Source of the DNA: Undaria pinnatifida | Lineage: Eukaryota > Sar > Phaeophyceae > Laminariales > Alariaceae | Direction of reading: 5' to 3' | Length of the DNA: 64,000 nucleotides | NCBI GenBank assembly: GCA_012845835.1 | Contig: JABAKD010000015.1 | Span: forward strand, 6,539,974-6,603,973 | In this document: positions 12,320 to 23,168 of the stretch, piece after piece | How positions within the stretch are numbered: the first letter of the stretch is position 1 | Layout: each line of letters starts with the position of its first letter | The notes under the pieces: generated by a model | What the model was told of the DNA's origin: nothing | What the model saw: the letters and a program-made list of their open reading frames with translations, nothing else | Database searches by the model: none | Translations under genes and position numbers: made by a program

Positions 12320-12540
12320 TGAAATCTTCATAGTCTGGATGGTCTGCACATATTGCGCCAAGTGAGACCTGTATGATCACGTGTTTGTCAGATGGAATAT
12401 GTAAAATTCTGCGCGATCTACGCATGATTCGCTACTTGGGTGGGATCTGTATGATCTAAACCTTATGCACAACGTATCCACATCTGACCAAAAGGATCTA
12501 GGTGATCTAGATCATGATCTGTCAGAGGTGTGCAATATAT
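12320..12540 (+). repeat. GATCT-rich minisatellite, right block
   Basis: Counterpart of 9890-10340. It shares the order GTCTGCACATATTGCGCCA, then GTGAGACCTGTATGATC, with the left block in the same orientation. Confidence 0.55.
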
Positions 12541-12596
12541 AAAAATATAACGCTGTGAAAATACAGATGAAGCAATAGGCACGACTGCAACTCTCA

Positions 12597-13076
12597 ATGA
12601 TAGTAACTATGTACAAGACGTTCCACTCCGTGGGCGGCATTCATCGCCCGATACTATCGTACGCCGACGCGCTTGCCAAGACAGCTTCCGAGAGCATAGA
12701 GTCGATAGTGCGCAAACGGAGGATATTGTTTGCGGGATTCGTAGCACGTATGGGGGAGGAGCGTCTGCCACAGAGGGTGATGTGTGGGGAGCTTGTTGGG
12801 GGCAAGGGCTGCTTAGGGGGGCAAGCGAAGGACTGGATGGCTCATCTGAAGGAGGATATGTCCGTCTTTGGAATGAAATTCGAAGGGTGGCGAAAGGCTG
12901 CTCAGAAGACCGGCAGATGGTTTCGACGAGTAGAGGAGGGAGCCGAGTTGTTCATGCTGAATTGGCATGAAACGGAGAGACGCAAAGCTGCAGAGCGACG
13001 CGCAACGGCTGCGGCAGCGCCATCCACCATCGGCATCTCTGCGGTCGGGGGGAGGGGGGAGGGGCCAAGAGACTGA
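12597..13076 (+). pseudogene. LINE-type reverse transcriptase ORF2, C-terminal remnant 2
   Basis: A 159-codon frame with ASESIESIVRKRRILFAGFV, then RLPQRVMCGELVGGKG, then DWMAHLKEDMSVFG and a basic/alanine-rich tail. This is the same domain order as the fragment at 3140-3968 but from a different family. It begins in the middle of the C-terminal region and has no RT catalytic motifs, so it is a 5'-truncated retrotransposon copy. The stop at 13076 looks like the natural end of ORF2. Confidence 0.8.
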
Positions 13077-15422
13077 AGTCAGGGTCTGGTCATCATCGTA
13101 TTGAAATTTGTGGGCTTTCCAATGGCCGTCACAAGATAGCGTAAGACCGCTCTGACTTCTTCGCCATGTTGCGTTCTCTCCCCAGTGCCATTGATGATGC
13201 ACTTGATACCCTCTATGAGCCCAATGTCGTCTTTAGTCAGTTCCTAGGGTCTGCTAGTATGACATTTTTTTTCTCTTTTCCTTTCCTCGCTTCCTCTTCT
13301 TGTCTTGTCTTTTCTTGTTTTTATTGTATTTCTTTTATTTCCTTTCCTTTTTCGCTTTTTCGCTTTCTTGTTTTTTCCTTTTTTCTCTTTTTTCCAATTG
13401 ACTTCCGTCTGTCGTGAGATTGCGTAGTGGTAGGTACTATGTGCAATATATACGTGGTAGTCTTTCTTGGGTGGCAAGCGGTATAGTCGGTTTTTCCAAG
13501 CGCGAGTAGTGAGACGTATGCACCAGTATGGACCAGGCACATCGTAGGCTGACTCCCGATTTCACTTTTATATGTTTCTGGTGGAGGCATGAATTGCGTC
13601 AGCTGTGACATATGCGTGTACCGCCTTTGGTTTGTGTTTTTCCCTGGGGTATTCCTCAGCTCCAGAGTGAGTGGAGCCTGTCCTGTGACCATGACGTAGC
13701 CAGCTGCCTGCTGCTTGCACTTCTGGGCGGGGTTGTACGTTTGGCAACAACTAGTGCTGGGTGCCGGTGTATTGATTGGGCTACGAGTCTGCCTGGTATA
13801 TTGGTAAACGCACAACACAAAAATACATACACGAGCATCGCACTGTACAGCCGCAGTCAGCTACAGACGCGGTCATACAGCAGCAGGAAGGCAGAGCACA
13901 GCAGGACCTTCCCCCGTTCCCCCGTGTTCTAGTCTTTCTGTGGTGCTGCCAATGCCGAGCTCGGCTTGAAGGTATGCTTACGTTTGCTTCCACGGCTGAT
14001 CACGTATAATACCGGTTATAGCGGAGCCGTGCGTACGCCACCTTAGGGCGTGTCTCTACTGATTTCGACCTCGATGGAACGATTGGAAAGGAACGAGGCT
14101 GTTCGCATTCGCTTGTTCCATTCCAACCTGGTGTGGACTGGTGAGTTCTGGGTAACCGGAGGCCGAGTGGAGCGTGGGAGTCGCAGCTTTTTTAGGGGGG
14201 TGTTATAACCGAGATATTTTCAAAGATACAAAAAACGCCACTACCACGACGTTAGCGTATTATATAATAAGAATATGTCGCAGGCAAGCCTCGCAGAAGA
14301 CGGTGCCAGCCATCCAAGTGGCACCCTCTTTATATATCTAGAAGTTGTGATATTGCGGTCGTCGCTCGACGAGGACACCTGCAACTTCTGCGAACATCGG
14401 TGCCACACTTTTCCCTATTAAAAATATATCGCCAGAGCCTCGTTCGCAATCCGGTCTCTTGGCTCGTGAGACTCTTGGTCAGGCCATGGCGGTACCGCGT
14501 GGCTCCTGCCGCGGGCGAGCCCTACGGCATCCACATATGCTCGACCCCGTGAGTCCTATGTCATACATATGCACCTATTCTGTTGTGGGCTTCCAGTGTA
14601 TGAATCAACACTCCCAGCACCAATCAGTTGTCGTGAATCTCGTTCCTAGCTGGACGTTTTGTTTGCTGAGCGGGATTACCTACTTTAGCACTTTTCCTCT
14701 CCCAAACTTCACGGTCAAGGTGGGAGCGCTAGGAATCTCTTCGATTAGACAAGCAATCAACAGCAAGCCCAATATAGTTCCGTTCCAGATTCCAAGCGTT
14801 CCAATGCCTTCTGGGGGGAGTTAAGACACGCCCTCAGATGCTACCGCTAAAAACCCGCCTACTGCAGGCTATCATATTTGTACAGTGCATGGTCACCTGC
14901 CGTCAGCGTCTGGTGCTAAAAGCCAGCCTGCTTGTGCCTGTCCTAGCGACCACTCCAGACGCAAGATTAGATGGATTTTTATGTCATGCATGGTTCTAGA
15001 TTGATTGGTGCTCTTATGCCAACGCTGTTGTCGATTCATGGGATGCCGTTGGTGCGGGGAGGCCTGGCACACGGAGGTGCAGTGAATAGCACGAACAGGA
15101 GACGTCACAGTGAGAACGGACGGAAAAATGTCAAACATTTACATTTTGTTGAACCGGAAAATAAAACGACATGCAGTTGCGAAAAGGGAAATAAGAAACA
15201 AGGGCGATCAGCCGGTTTAGAGGCAACGTCCGTGTGAGGAAACCTTGGAGGTGTGTCAGCGATCGCATCGTTCAGCAGCAGATGCCGAATGCGTTGTCCC
15301 ATGAGGTGCTCCAAACACCGTCGTGTTTTTATGGCGTTGCAACTGAACATCCGGAGACAAGGAGCTTAAGCCAATAACATGCTCGTGTTCCTCCGTCGCC
15401 TGCTGTTAAGCTTACCATGCAG
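13077..15422. other. Non-coding region
   Basis: No supported gene. It holds a pyrimidine-rich stretch (13265-13400), one copy of dispersed repeat R4 and short hairpins around 14040-14400. Open frames such as 14459-14824 show no known motif. Confidence 0.35.
13634..13695 (+). repeat. Dispersed repeat R4, copy 1
   Basis: Contains GTGGAGCCTGTCCTGTGACC preceded by a TTTTTCCCTGGG...TATTCCTC segment. The reverse complement of 17940-18000 has the same order of motifs. Confidence 0.65.
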
Positions 15423-15489
15423 GGGCAGGGACCAGTCAACACCTTCGAGGTTGACGCGCGCACGGATAGCGGCAAGCCTGCACAGGACG
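15423..15489 (+). CDS. Candidate internal exon
   Basis: A pyrimidine-rich stretch ending TTACCATGCAG precedes it and GTGAGTTTTTG follows. The phase-0 reading, GQGPVNTFEVDARTDSGK and onward, is protein-like and resembles filamin-type strands found next to PA14 domains. It ends one base into a codon, which matches the phase of the next candidate exon. It lies 4.2 kb upstream of the PA14 exons, on the same strand, and may belong to the same gene. The evidence is splice signals and composition only. Confidence 0.4.
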
Positions 15490-15553
15490 GTGAGTTTTTG
15501 TGGTAATGACTCGATATGTTTATGCCGGGATTGCGTCGCTGAAAACAACTTAG

Positions 15554-15597
15554 CTATGAAACATTACGGCGCGTACCGCGGCGTTATGGTTTTCCAG
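15554..15597 (+). CDS. Candidate short internal exon
   Basis: Bounded by an AACTTAG acceptor and a TTCCAG/GTACGT donor. If joined to 15423-15489 the split codon becomes Ala and the frame reads AMKHYGAYRGVMVFQ. Its 44-nt size and simple acceptor make it less secure than its neighbours. Confidence 0.3.
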
Positions 15598-16238
15598 GTA
15601 CGTCTTTATAGACATCGCTTGCTACTGTAGGGTGCCACGTAAGTACAATTTGGAATTTGGGGGTATATGAAAATACGTGGAAGTGTGGTGAACTTAAGCT
15701 TTATTTTTCCCCATCCGCCGGAGGATTAAAAAAGAAAACGTATGAAACATATTTGATATTGTGCTCTTTGTACTTATAGCCATCTCAAAAACTGCTCGTT
15801 GCGATCATTGACATGCCATCCCTGCTAAACCGGCGGAACCAACTAGATCCGAGAGGTGTTCTGTTGAGTACGCAGGACCCACAATCCAAAGTACGAAAAA
15901 GGCGAAACTTGTCAAGCAAAACAAGAGGAACAGAACCGCTTCTCGGCTCTCGAACTTTCCCGAATATAAAACGTCGAGCATATTGAATATAGCCCTGTAC
16001 TCACCGTGTCAGGACCCTGGAAATACGTGCAGTAGTGGAGCCCAATATTCGCAGAGTCAAGTCTCCAAACTGCTGAGTGTAGCCCAGTGCTCGAAGTATC
16101 GGGAGCCTGGAAGTTACCATTTAGCAATATATCCCAGTAATTAACAGTATTAAACCTTGAAAACACTGCGGTTCATGACACCGATCTCCGTCATTTCATG
16201 CCAATCGATTTGGTCGATTCATTTTATTTTCGTTCCAG

Positions 16239-16382
16239 GGCGCTACGTTTTTTTCACGGAAACGTTTAAGGAGGACGAGGACGGGGTTCTTGAGTGGGTT
16301 TCTGATGGTGGCGAGGCGTTCTTCGTGCCGCACATCAACCGTAACCTGTGTCCACTACAGGTTCGGTCGGCATGGTATGAAT
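16239..16382 (+). CDS. Candidate internal exon
   Basis: A strong acceptor (TTTTATTTTCGTTCCAG) and a consensus donor (GTGAGTTG) bound 144 nt. In one frame this reads RYVFFTETFKEDEDGVLEWV, then a stretch with HINRNLCPLQ and WYEW. The acidic, aromatic composition is unlike the flanks. The incoming phase does not match the 15554-15597 exon directly, so another exon would lie between them or one of the two is wrong. The domain is not recognised; it could be an upstream part of the PA14 gene. Confidence 0.5.
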
Positions 16383-16694
16383 GGTGAGTTGTCGCATGCG
16401 CTTTTGTAGATCGTTTGACACGGGATTCGCTGCATTATGTGCAGCGACCTTCACGGCAACACGGAAGCTGGGCAAGAAAAATCCAAACCTTGGTTGGTGT
16501 TCCGTGCCACCCCTGTTTCACGCATCGAACTCGTCTTGGGGTTGGGGCGCACGACATTATTGGAGTAAAAAGTGTAAAGCAATGCCAACGAAGCAACACG
16601 TGCGGTTGGTTAATGCATCCATCTTTGAATGCCTCAGATGTTATTGGGCAGCCGGGATCGCGACGGGAACTTTGCGTTTTTGATTATTTTGAGG

Positions 16695-17525
16695 GAGGTG
16701 TTACCCGACGAGTACCCGTCTAAAGCGGGTACCCGCTAATTTCGGGAAAAAATATCCGGGTACCGGCGAGTATTCAAGGCTGTTTTGGGCGGGTACCCGG
16801 CTAACAAACGGGTATCCGTCTAACCGCCGGGTACCCGGGTACCAAGGACATAATTTCTCATCAAGTTCGGTCCTTAAAGTTTGCTACGAATTAGCTACTA
16901 CGAATAAGCTCTCAAGATAGTTGTTGTAACGCATAGGGTACAGGATTCGGCATAGCAACCCTGCCACAATTAGTGATTTCCATTCACCAGTAAAACAGAC
17001 TACGCGATACAAAATCATCGTAGATATGTATGTGTTTTTGGGTTCAAAGCGCAGGCGGGTGAGGCGAGAGGCTTGATACATAATTTTCGTTTTGAAAAGG
17101 GTTTCCTGGCGAATATCGTACGAACTAGTACCCAGGGGACGTAATTTAGGGGATGATGTTGCCATGTCCGGGATTTCGAACGTCATCTAACGAGTACCCG
17201 GGTACCCGGGGCCCAAATGCTCGGCGAATATGAAGTGCTACTCGTATAGGTCACAGTGAGGCGTTAGGCATGAGGCAGCACTTTCTTTTTGAAAAGGGCT
17301 TCCTGGAGAATATCGTACGAAATACTACCCAGAGGACGTCATTTAGAGGATGCTATGTTGCCATGCCCGGGATTTCGAACGTGTTCTAACGAGTACCCGT
17401 GTACCCGGGTACCCGGGTCCCAAATACTCGGCGAGTATGAAGTGCTACTTGTACCCCGTGACGGGTAATAGCAAGCCGCGTACTACTCGTGTGTACCCGG
17501 GTAACTGGTTTTAGGGTAACACCTC
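16695..17525. mobile_element. Non-autonomous TIR element rich in GGGTACCCG motifs
   Basis: The element starts with GAGGTGTTACCC and ends with the exact complement GGGTAACACCTC. Many copies of the palindrome GGGTACCCG lie just inside both ends, an arrangement like that of some hAT-type elements with repeated subterminal binding sites. Its right half contains a tandem duplication of about 200 bp (about 17084-17280 and 17281-17460). No transposase frame is present, so it would be mobilised in trans. I could not find a convincing target-site duplication. It sits between candidate exons, so probably in an intron. Confidence 0.7.
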
Positions 17526-17882
17526 TAGTGTTTGCAGACATATGCTCGTTTCGAATACCTGACAGTCACATTGGCTCACTGCTGTGTATCGTCCTGTTGA
17601 ATCGTGTAAAGTTGAACCTGCAGGAAGGCTACTGCTGTCCTACAGTAACATTTTGTATCTCCAAACCACCCAAAGACAAAGCATGGACATATGCCTAGGA
17701 CACATCACACAGCGAAACATGTACTGGGGGAGCACTCCAGAGGCTCTGATCGCCAAAACATACGTAATGATGTGCTTACAACAATGCAGCTTCATACATG
17801 AAGTAACAATAATGCTTAGAAAACACGCCCTTAAACGGCCATGCATGCTTCCGTATCTGCCCCTTGGAACGATTTCTTGGCC

Positions 17883-17925
17883 GATGTTGTTGTTGTTGTT
17901 GTTGTTGTTGTCGTTGTTGTCACAT
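17883..17925 (+). repeat. (TTG)n microsatellite
   Basis: An interrupted run of TTG triplets, the same motif that is greatly expanded in the 46-64 kb array. Confidence 0.9.
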
Positions 17926-17939
17926 TAACTCGCACAATC

Positions 17940-18000
17940 AAGTCCGTGGTCACAGGACAGGCTCCAGTCACTCTGTAGTGGAAGAACACCCAGGGAAAAA
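17940..18000 (-). repeat. Dispersed repeat R4, copy 2
   Basis: The minus strand matches 13634-13695, with TGGAGCCTGTCCTGTGACCA conserved and the preceding CCCTGGGTGTTCTTCC segment similar. Confidence 0.65.
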
Positions 18001-18113
18001 ATGAAAACAAAGCTAAAGTGGTACATATCATAGCTGAAGCAAGTCATACATCCGCCAAAAAAAACACCAAGGTAAAAGACAGCTCGGAGGTCAGCGTACG
18101 TGCTTGCCAAGCC

Positions 18114-18340
18114 CATACTGCTACGTACGTTTCAAGACTCGCAGCTATGTGCAGGTTATTGAGCATTACCCACTATGAGTAGGCTACGTATTCACGTGAT
18201 TGTAGCCAACATGTATATATATTTTTCATACTGCTACATAAGTTTCAAGACTCGCAGCTATGTGTAGGTTATTGAGCATTACCCACTATGTATAGGCTAC
18301 GTATTCACATGACTGTAGCCAACATGTATATAGTTATTAC
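18114..18340 (+). repeat. 113-bp tandem duplication
   Basis: Two adjacent copies start with CATACTGCTAC at 18114 and 18227 and end with GTAGCCAACATGTATATA. They are nearly identical over their whole length, so the duplication is fairly recent. Confidence 0.9.
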
Positions 18341-18786
18341 TTCGTTGAATCTCGCGATCTCGCAGGTTTCATAGCATTGATCTCCGGGACCCTCCCCTCA
18401 ATACGCACTACCATATAAAGGAAAACAATATCATAACCAATAGCAATATGTCCAGCGTGCACGCTCGTGATTACTATAATTCAGGAGGGGGGAGAAATTT
18501 CATGTATTCATACTGATTCAAGACATTAATAAATTTCCTTGTTCAAGAGAGATGATATGACTGATTCTGCAATAGCCCCCCCCCAAAAAAACAACGACTT
18601 TCTTTCACGAACCTTTCGTGGCTGCTCGGTACGAGGAAGGATGCTATGAAAAAAACATCTTCAAATATGTTCTTGCTGGCAAAGGACTATCGAACGATGC
18701 CGTCGGGTCGGGCAAGGGGCACCTTATTTCAGGAGATACGGTCGGGAGTTGGTGTAAAAACCGGCGGTATCGTTAAAACAAAAGTC

Positions 18787-18804
18787 GGGGGGGGGGGGGG
18801 GGGG
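18787..18804 (+). repeat. poly(G) run
   Basis: A homopolymer of about 18 G. Its exact length may be a sequencing uncertainty. Confidence 0.85.
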
Positions 18805-18824
18805 CTACCGTAGAACGATTCATA

Positions 18825-18965
18825 TGCGTGTAGTCTGCGAGGTTCGAACTCATGACACAACAACCTCTTACACCGTTCCACCGATATCGTACAGGGGGAA
18901 TGGAGCCGACCGCGCCGCTGTTGTCGGGACGGGTGCACGGGGTGTTGGAAACACTGGATTCACGC
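18825..18965 (-). repeat. tRNA-like SINE piece
   Basis: The minus strand carries a box-B motif (GAGTTCGAACCTC) about 45 bp downstream of a box-A-like segment. The stems are imperfect, so this is a SINE fragment rather than a tRNA gene. Confidence 0.35.
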
Positions 18966-19732
18966 ACAGCACGTGTCATTTTCGTCAGGAGGACGACGCC
19001 CAGCCAGCCGGGCAGTATATCGGCGCTTATATGGCATACAGGACTGGTCTCTACAAGGTGAAAAACAAGGCGGCAAAACGACACTCACTTCGTTGCTCTG
19101 AACGTCTAGCATTTTTGTTTAATCATGCTCTGCGACCCTGGTCGGTCGTTGGTTTATGCTTGGGCTGTCTCGTCGCGCTCAACGAGAAAACGTGTGTATT
19201 GGACACGAGAGGGGGTCTCACGCGTCCGGATGCAACGCACTATGTTGGTTATCACTCACGATATGAGGCAACGATTGACCGTAACGGAATGACTGGCCGA
19301 TTCGAACATCTTGAGCACTTCTTCGAAGGCCACCTGGCGCTCTCCTTATTTGTGGGTTGAGCCCCCGCCGTATCGTTGTGTACAGCCTATCAAGGTGCCA
19401 CTGTTACCGGCGTATTCGATACCTTTGTGGCGTAGTCCGCAGCACCGCACCCCTGTACGCACACCTTATCGCTTTTTGGGATCGCACACAATGCGGTGTA
19501 AGCCGTTGTTGTTGGCGAGATGTTTCATTCGCGCGTTTTTGATGGATGCTCGAGCCTTCTTGGGTCGCGAAGCACCTTGCAGATGAAAATACAAGGCCAG
19601 GAATATGAAACCCATTACTCATGCGGTTGAGAAGCAGCCCCCACAAATTCTTAACATCCGCGACATGTAACGGTTGCAGACGATACTCGATTGCCGAGCC
19701 CTCATTGTGTCTGTTTTGTGGCTCAATCGCAG

Positions 19733-19831
19733 ACCGCGGTTTCGCAGCTGCTTCCCGGTGGGCTAGATGCCAGGTTTTGGCAGAACCAGTGGCTGGACGG
19801 GTCACCAATCGTCCACAGAGTCGACCCACAG
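19733..19831 (+). CDS. PA14-domain protein gene, exon 1 of 4 recognised
   Basis: The acceptor is GGCTCAATCGCAG and the donor is CAG/GTGAGG. The 33 codons include GGLDARFWQNQWLDGSP and end VHRVDPQ. This is the typical start of a PA14 beta-barrel: a G-L-x-A-x-(Y/F)-(Y/W) strand, an aromatic N-x-W, then a (S/T)-P-x-V-x-R-V-D strand. It ends in phase 0 and joins exactly to 20615. An alternative acceptor at 19747 would drop five residues. PA14 domains bind glycans or occur in secreted and cell-surface adhesins and glycosidases. I infer an extracellular or cell-wall role but cannot see the protein's ends. Confidence 0.8.
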
Positions 19832-20614
19832 GTGAGGTTGCCCCGTGCCACGGCTTCCAGGAATTTATGGTAACACGGGTACACGGTACGGTGTACGGCA
19901 CTTCTACCGACATGGCAATCAAAAACAACTGCAGGAGCAGGCTGGAGAGCTCAAACACTAGTGTCACCCTGCATCTAATAGTTCGGAGTGCACGCGAAGA
20001 ATTCGTTCCTTTTCCTGTTCCAGGACATGCGATACGTAAACAAAACCCGGAAGCCCGGTTGGACTTTCTGCCGTGCTTTAGCAACGATTTTTGTGGAGTG
20101 AAGCCATGGACGATGAGGCCATTCTGGACTATGTGCGGCTCGTTGGTATGGACAGACCAAATGCCTTACAATATTGAACGTCTGAACCGTAGAACGGAGA
20201 AGCGGCACGATGTTTGGCAATTTTGATATTTTCCTTTGAGCGGCAGTGGACCGAGACCCGCCATATTGCACCGAGCACGCCGAGACGTTTCGGTCACCCA
20301 GTGGACTTTTTCCCGGCCGAATATCGAAATTTTACGGCCCGTGCTTTTCTTTATCGCCGCCGCCACATACTTTAACATACTCCCCGCGCCCCTCGACGGA
20401 ATCACAGACCTGATTTCCGAAAAACAAAAAAGAACAGCCGTGGATACACGTATGTCTACTTGTGAGATGGATGATGTGCATCACCTATATTCGTGTAACC
20501 GTCGTCACTTTGTGGTGTTGCATAATCCAGGTGGTAGTTCTGATAGCCCCTATCCGAATTCCTCTCTCTCCCTTTCACCTTCCCACTCTTGGTGTTGCGT
20601 TCTCGCCTCGTCAG

Positions 20615-20789
20615 TTGTCTTTTAACTGGGGGCTAAGCCCGCTGACGTCGTTCGGGCCCGGCCCGGTGTCTGCACGGTGGACAGGGAAGCTTCTCGGCCC
20701 TGCCACCGAGACCTTCAACATTTTCTTTAGCGCTAAGGGGGGCGTTAGATTTTTTCTCGACCACGAGTTGATCATCGACGCGTGGGAAG
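20615..20789 (+). CDS. PA14-domain protein gene, exon 2 of 4 recognised
   Basis: The acceptor is TCTCGCCTCGTCAG and the donor GAAG/GTATTT. The 58 codons plus one base read LSFNWG, then VSARWTGKLLGP, then ETFNIFFSAKGGVRFFLDHE and LIIDAWE. This is the central PA14 core: the (V/I)-R-W-x-G strand, the Y/F-x-x-x-x-S-x-D/K-G-V-R hairpin and the D-x-W that closes the first sheet. The usual Ca-binding Asp-Asp pair of lectin-type PA14 domains appears as Ala-Lys (SAKGG), so canonical calcium-dependent sugar binding may be lost. The intron before it is 783 bp and the one after it 899 bp. Confidence 0.88.
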
Positions 20790-21688
20790 GTATTTACTGC
20801 GTGTTGCGGATTCTCGCTTATAGGGATAGCCGGCGTTGTAAAGCACCCCCGGCCAACTGTATCAACGGAAGAAAGCAATTCTACCGTTTGAAAAAGCCAG
20901 TTTCCTCTTGCAGCAGTTGACACGCTATTGGTCGATCAAGACTTGAGGAGGCACGACGCGCGAATTACGATTGGAACTGCGTGTATGTGTTGCAGGTTGT
21001 CGTCACAGTTCTTCTAAAGTATTTTGTTATACTGCATAATCGCGCACCTTAAGAAAAGTAGACAAGGCGGAAATCTCTCTAATAGCTCTTCCACGTTGAA
21101 GTCGCACCACGGTCTCAATCGAAATAGATGGACGCTGCTTAAGCACAATTCTTCGTGGTCTTCGGTACTGAAATGCACTGCGGCATAGATGGGTACCTTG
21201 TTTACACTATTGTGGGTGCTTCGTTGCTGGAAAAATAGCGCCGAACAACTCGAACATGCACACTACTATACCGCACGACTGCACAAGAAATAGCGTGTGT
21301 GCACCCCGACTGGTGCGTGTGTTATCGTTTCTACTTTTTTCCTGAAAATTCGTCGGCAAACATTCACCAAGATCCCCTCATGCCTCGGCAAATCCTAGAG
21401 CTTGAGCCGGCAGCTTTAACCTTCAGCCCAGACTACAGGGAAGTATGAGTTTCCCGGTCCATAATGAGGTGTTTTCTAGTAATGTTTTGGGCCTCGGGCC
21501 ATCCGCGGACTCCAGAACGATATTTTGTATAGGCTGCCTAAGGCGGTAGTTTTTACCGTTATCTAACATGCTTGTCGTGAGCACAAAAACCTTGTTCACC
21601 GGCAAAACCCTCCACAGGGGGGCAATGTGCCCACAACGGTTATGGATTATGGTACCTGCTGCGCGTGAACCTCGTGTGCTATGTCCAG

Positions 21689-21798
21689 ATAACCTTCGGG
21701 CCGCTAAGGAACGGATGGTCTTGGCGAACCTTGTGCGGGGCACCTACCACGACATCGTGGTAGAATATAAGGAGGAGGGAGGTCACGCAGCTCTCCAG
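21689..21798 (+). CDS. PA14-domain protein gene, exon 3 of 4 recognised
   Basis: The acceptor is TGCTATGTCCAG and the donor CTCCAG/GTGAGC. The first two bases complete an Asp codon with the last base of exon 2, giving DAWEDN. The 36 following codons include LVRGTYHDIVVEYKEEGG and end HAALQ, the conserved PA14 strand pair in which a turn such as L-x-x-G-x-x-Y-x-I is followed by V-E-Y-x-E. The exact phase fit across a 0.9-kb intron is strong evidence for a real, spliced gene. The following intron is 1166 bp. Confidence 0.88.
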
Positions 21799-22964
21799 GT
21801 GAGCTTGTTCATCGGAAATTTTCACCCTCGTTTCATCGCGATGTAACTCACAACTACCCTCTTAGCGTCGATGTGCCTGAGCACCGATCAACTCAAATGA
21901 CGGGGTGTGGTAAGAGATCATACAGCCACGAGGAAGACGCGCTTAGTTCGAAGTATCAAGATGGGTGGTCTGGCACCGTTCCTCGGAAGCGAAGTTGCAA
22001 AGGTAATGTACGTTGTCCCTTTGTGCCCGCTTTGACTCCTCTAAAGGTGAACTGCGCTAAACAACCGGTAGTGCACCGTGGAGTATGAGTTCAGCACAGT
22101 ACTTTGTAGGTTTTCTTGGTATCAAATCGCGACGCTGTCTGTGAGGCCTAAACAAGATTTAATTTTTTAGAACTAGGTCGAACATAGAATCTAAGGGCAT
22201 ATACCTATCTTGTGGTCTGCGGTGCATATGGAGCATGGGGCAGAATAAGGTCGGCCGATGACATAATGGTCAGAGTTATATATTTAGTTTTGTTCCCGCC
22301 CCTATCCTTCTGTGCCTTGTTTTCTACGCGGTAGTTGTTTACTCGACGCATGTACCTTCATGACGATAGTTGTCGTTGTCGATACGACCCGACTCTTCCC
22401 TTCGGTGAGTTGCAAAGCGATGGGTAGCCTTGTAATATTTTCGGTCTAGCCGAGCCACCATTTTACTATTGATATTCGGCATCCTGTATGAAACATTCTG
22501 ACGCGTGTAAGTTACAGAATGTTGCTGGTCCACATACAATCGGTTTGTTCCCTTTTATTCGCGCTCACGGGTGTAACTTATCACGGTCCCTCTGTCCTGT
22601 TGAAGCCCTGTGTCGCAGCCAAACCACTCTGTTTTTTCCTGTTCAGTTCGTTGCCGAAATCGACCCAATTTGCGCGTTTCCCTCCACTCAAGTTGTTAAT
22701 CTAGGTGTAGCTTTTTTACATGCACGGTCGATGGTACGGGATGCAGTTTCTCGCCCGATGTGGCCTGAGGGCTACAACAACCCCTGAAAAATCGGATGTT
22801 TTCCACGTTGTGGGAACTCTTCAAGGTTGGACTATCAAGAATTTCGCCGCCAATACAGTATCTGACGATTTCACTGACGATACCCTTCCCAATGCTGCAA
22901 GCAGACAAACAAGTTTGGATGCGACCCTTGTACGTATTTTCCTCGTGGCCTGATTGCGTGGCAG

Positions 22965-23168
22965 ATGATGTGGAAGAGCGACACTGTCGCCCCCTCCTTG
23001 ATACCAGCTTCTGCATTGTTCTACGCGGCACCTATGTCTGGGTCACCGTTCAACACCGTGGTTGACCGCCAAGGAGATGATCCTCCGTACACAGACACAG
23101 CCGTGAACGGAGAGGAGCGTGGTCAGATACCAGTCGAGGAGGGGTCTCGTGTCATTGGGAAGGGGAAG
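22965..23168 (+). CDS. PA14-domain protein gene, exon 4 of 4 recognised
   Basis: The acceptor is TGATTGCGTGGCAG and the donor GGGGAAG/GTACGT. Sixty-eight codons, phase 0 at both ends, complete the PA14 domain: MMWKSDTVAPSLIPASALFY, where I-P-x-S-x-L-(F/Y)-Y is the classic PA14 terminal strand. A linker beginning MSGSPFNTVV follows, the type of sequence that leads into filamin-like repeats in multidomain PA14 proteins. No stop or frameshift occurs over the four exons, so the gene is probably functional. The next exon should begin in phase 0 downstream of 23168, but I could not identify it with confidence. Confidence 0.88.

Larger units (their letters stand above)
17526..19732. other. Probable intronic or intergenic sequence with repeats
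   Basis: No exon was recognised. It contains repeat R4 copy 2, a (TTG)n tract, a 113-bp tandem duplication, a poly(G) run and a tRNA-like SINE piece. The long + frame at 18824-19360 begins inside the SINE-like piece and is not accepted. Confidence 0.35.

Noticed and set aside
18824-19360. 178-codon + strand ORF
   Set aside because: Begins inside a tRNA-like SINE piece and shows no domain; probably chance.
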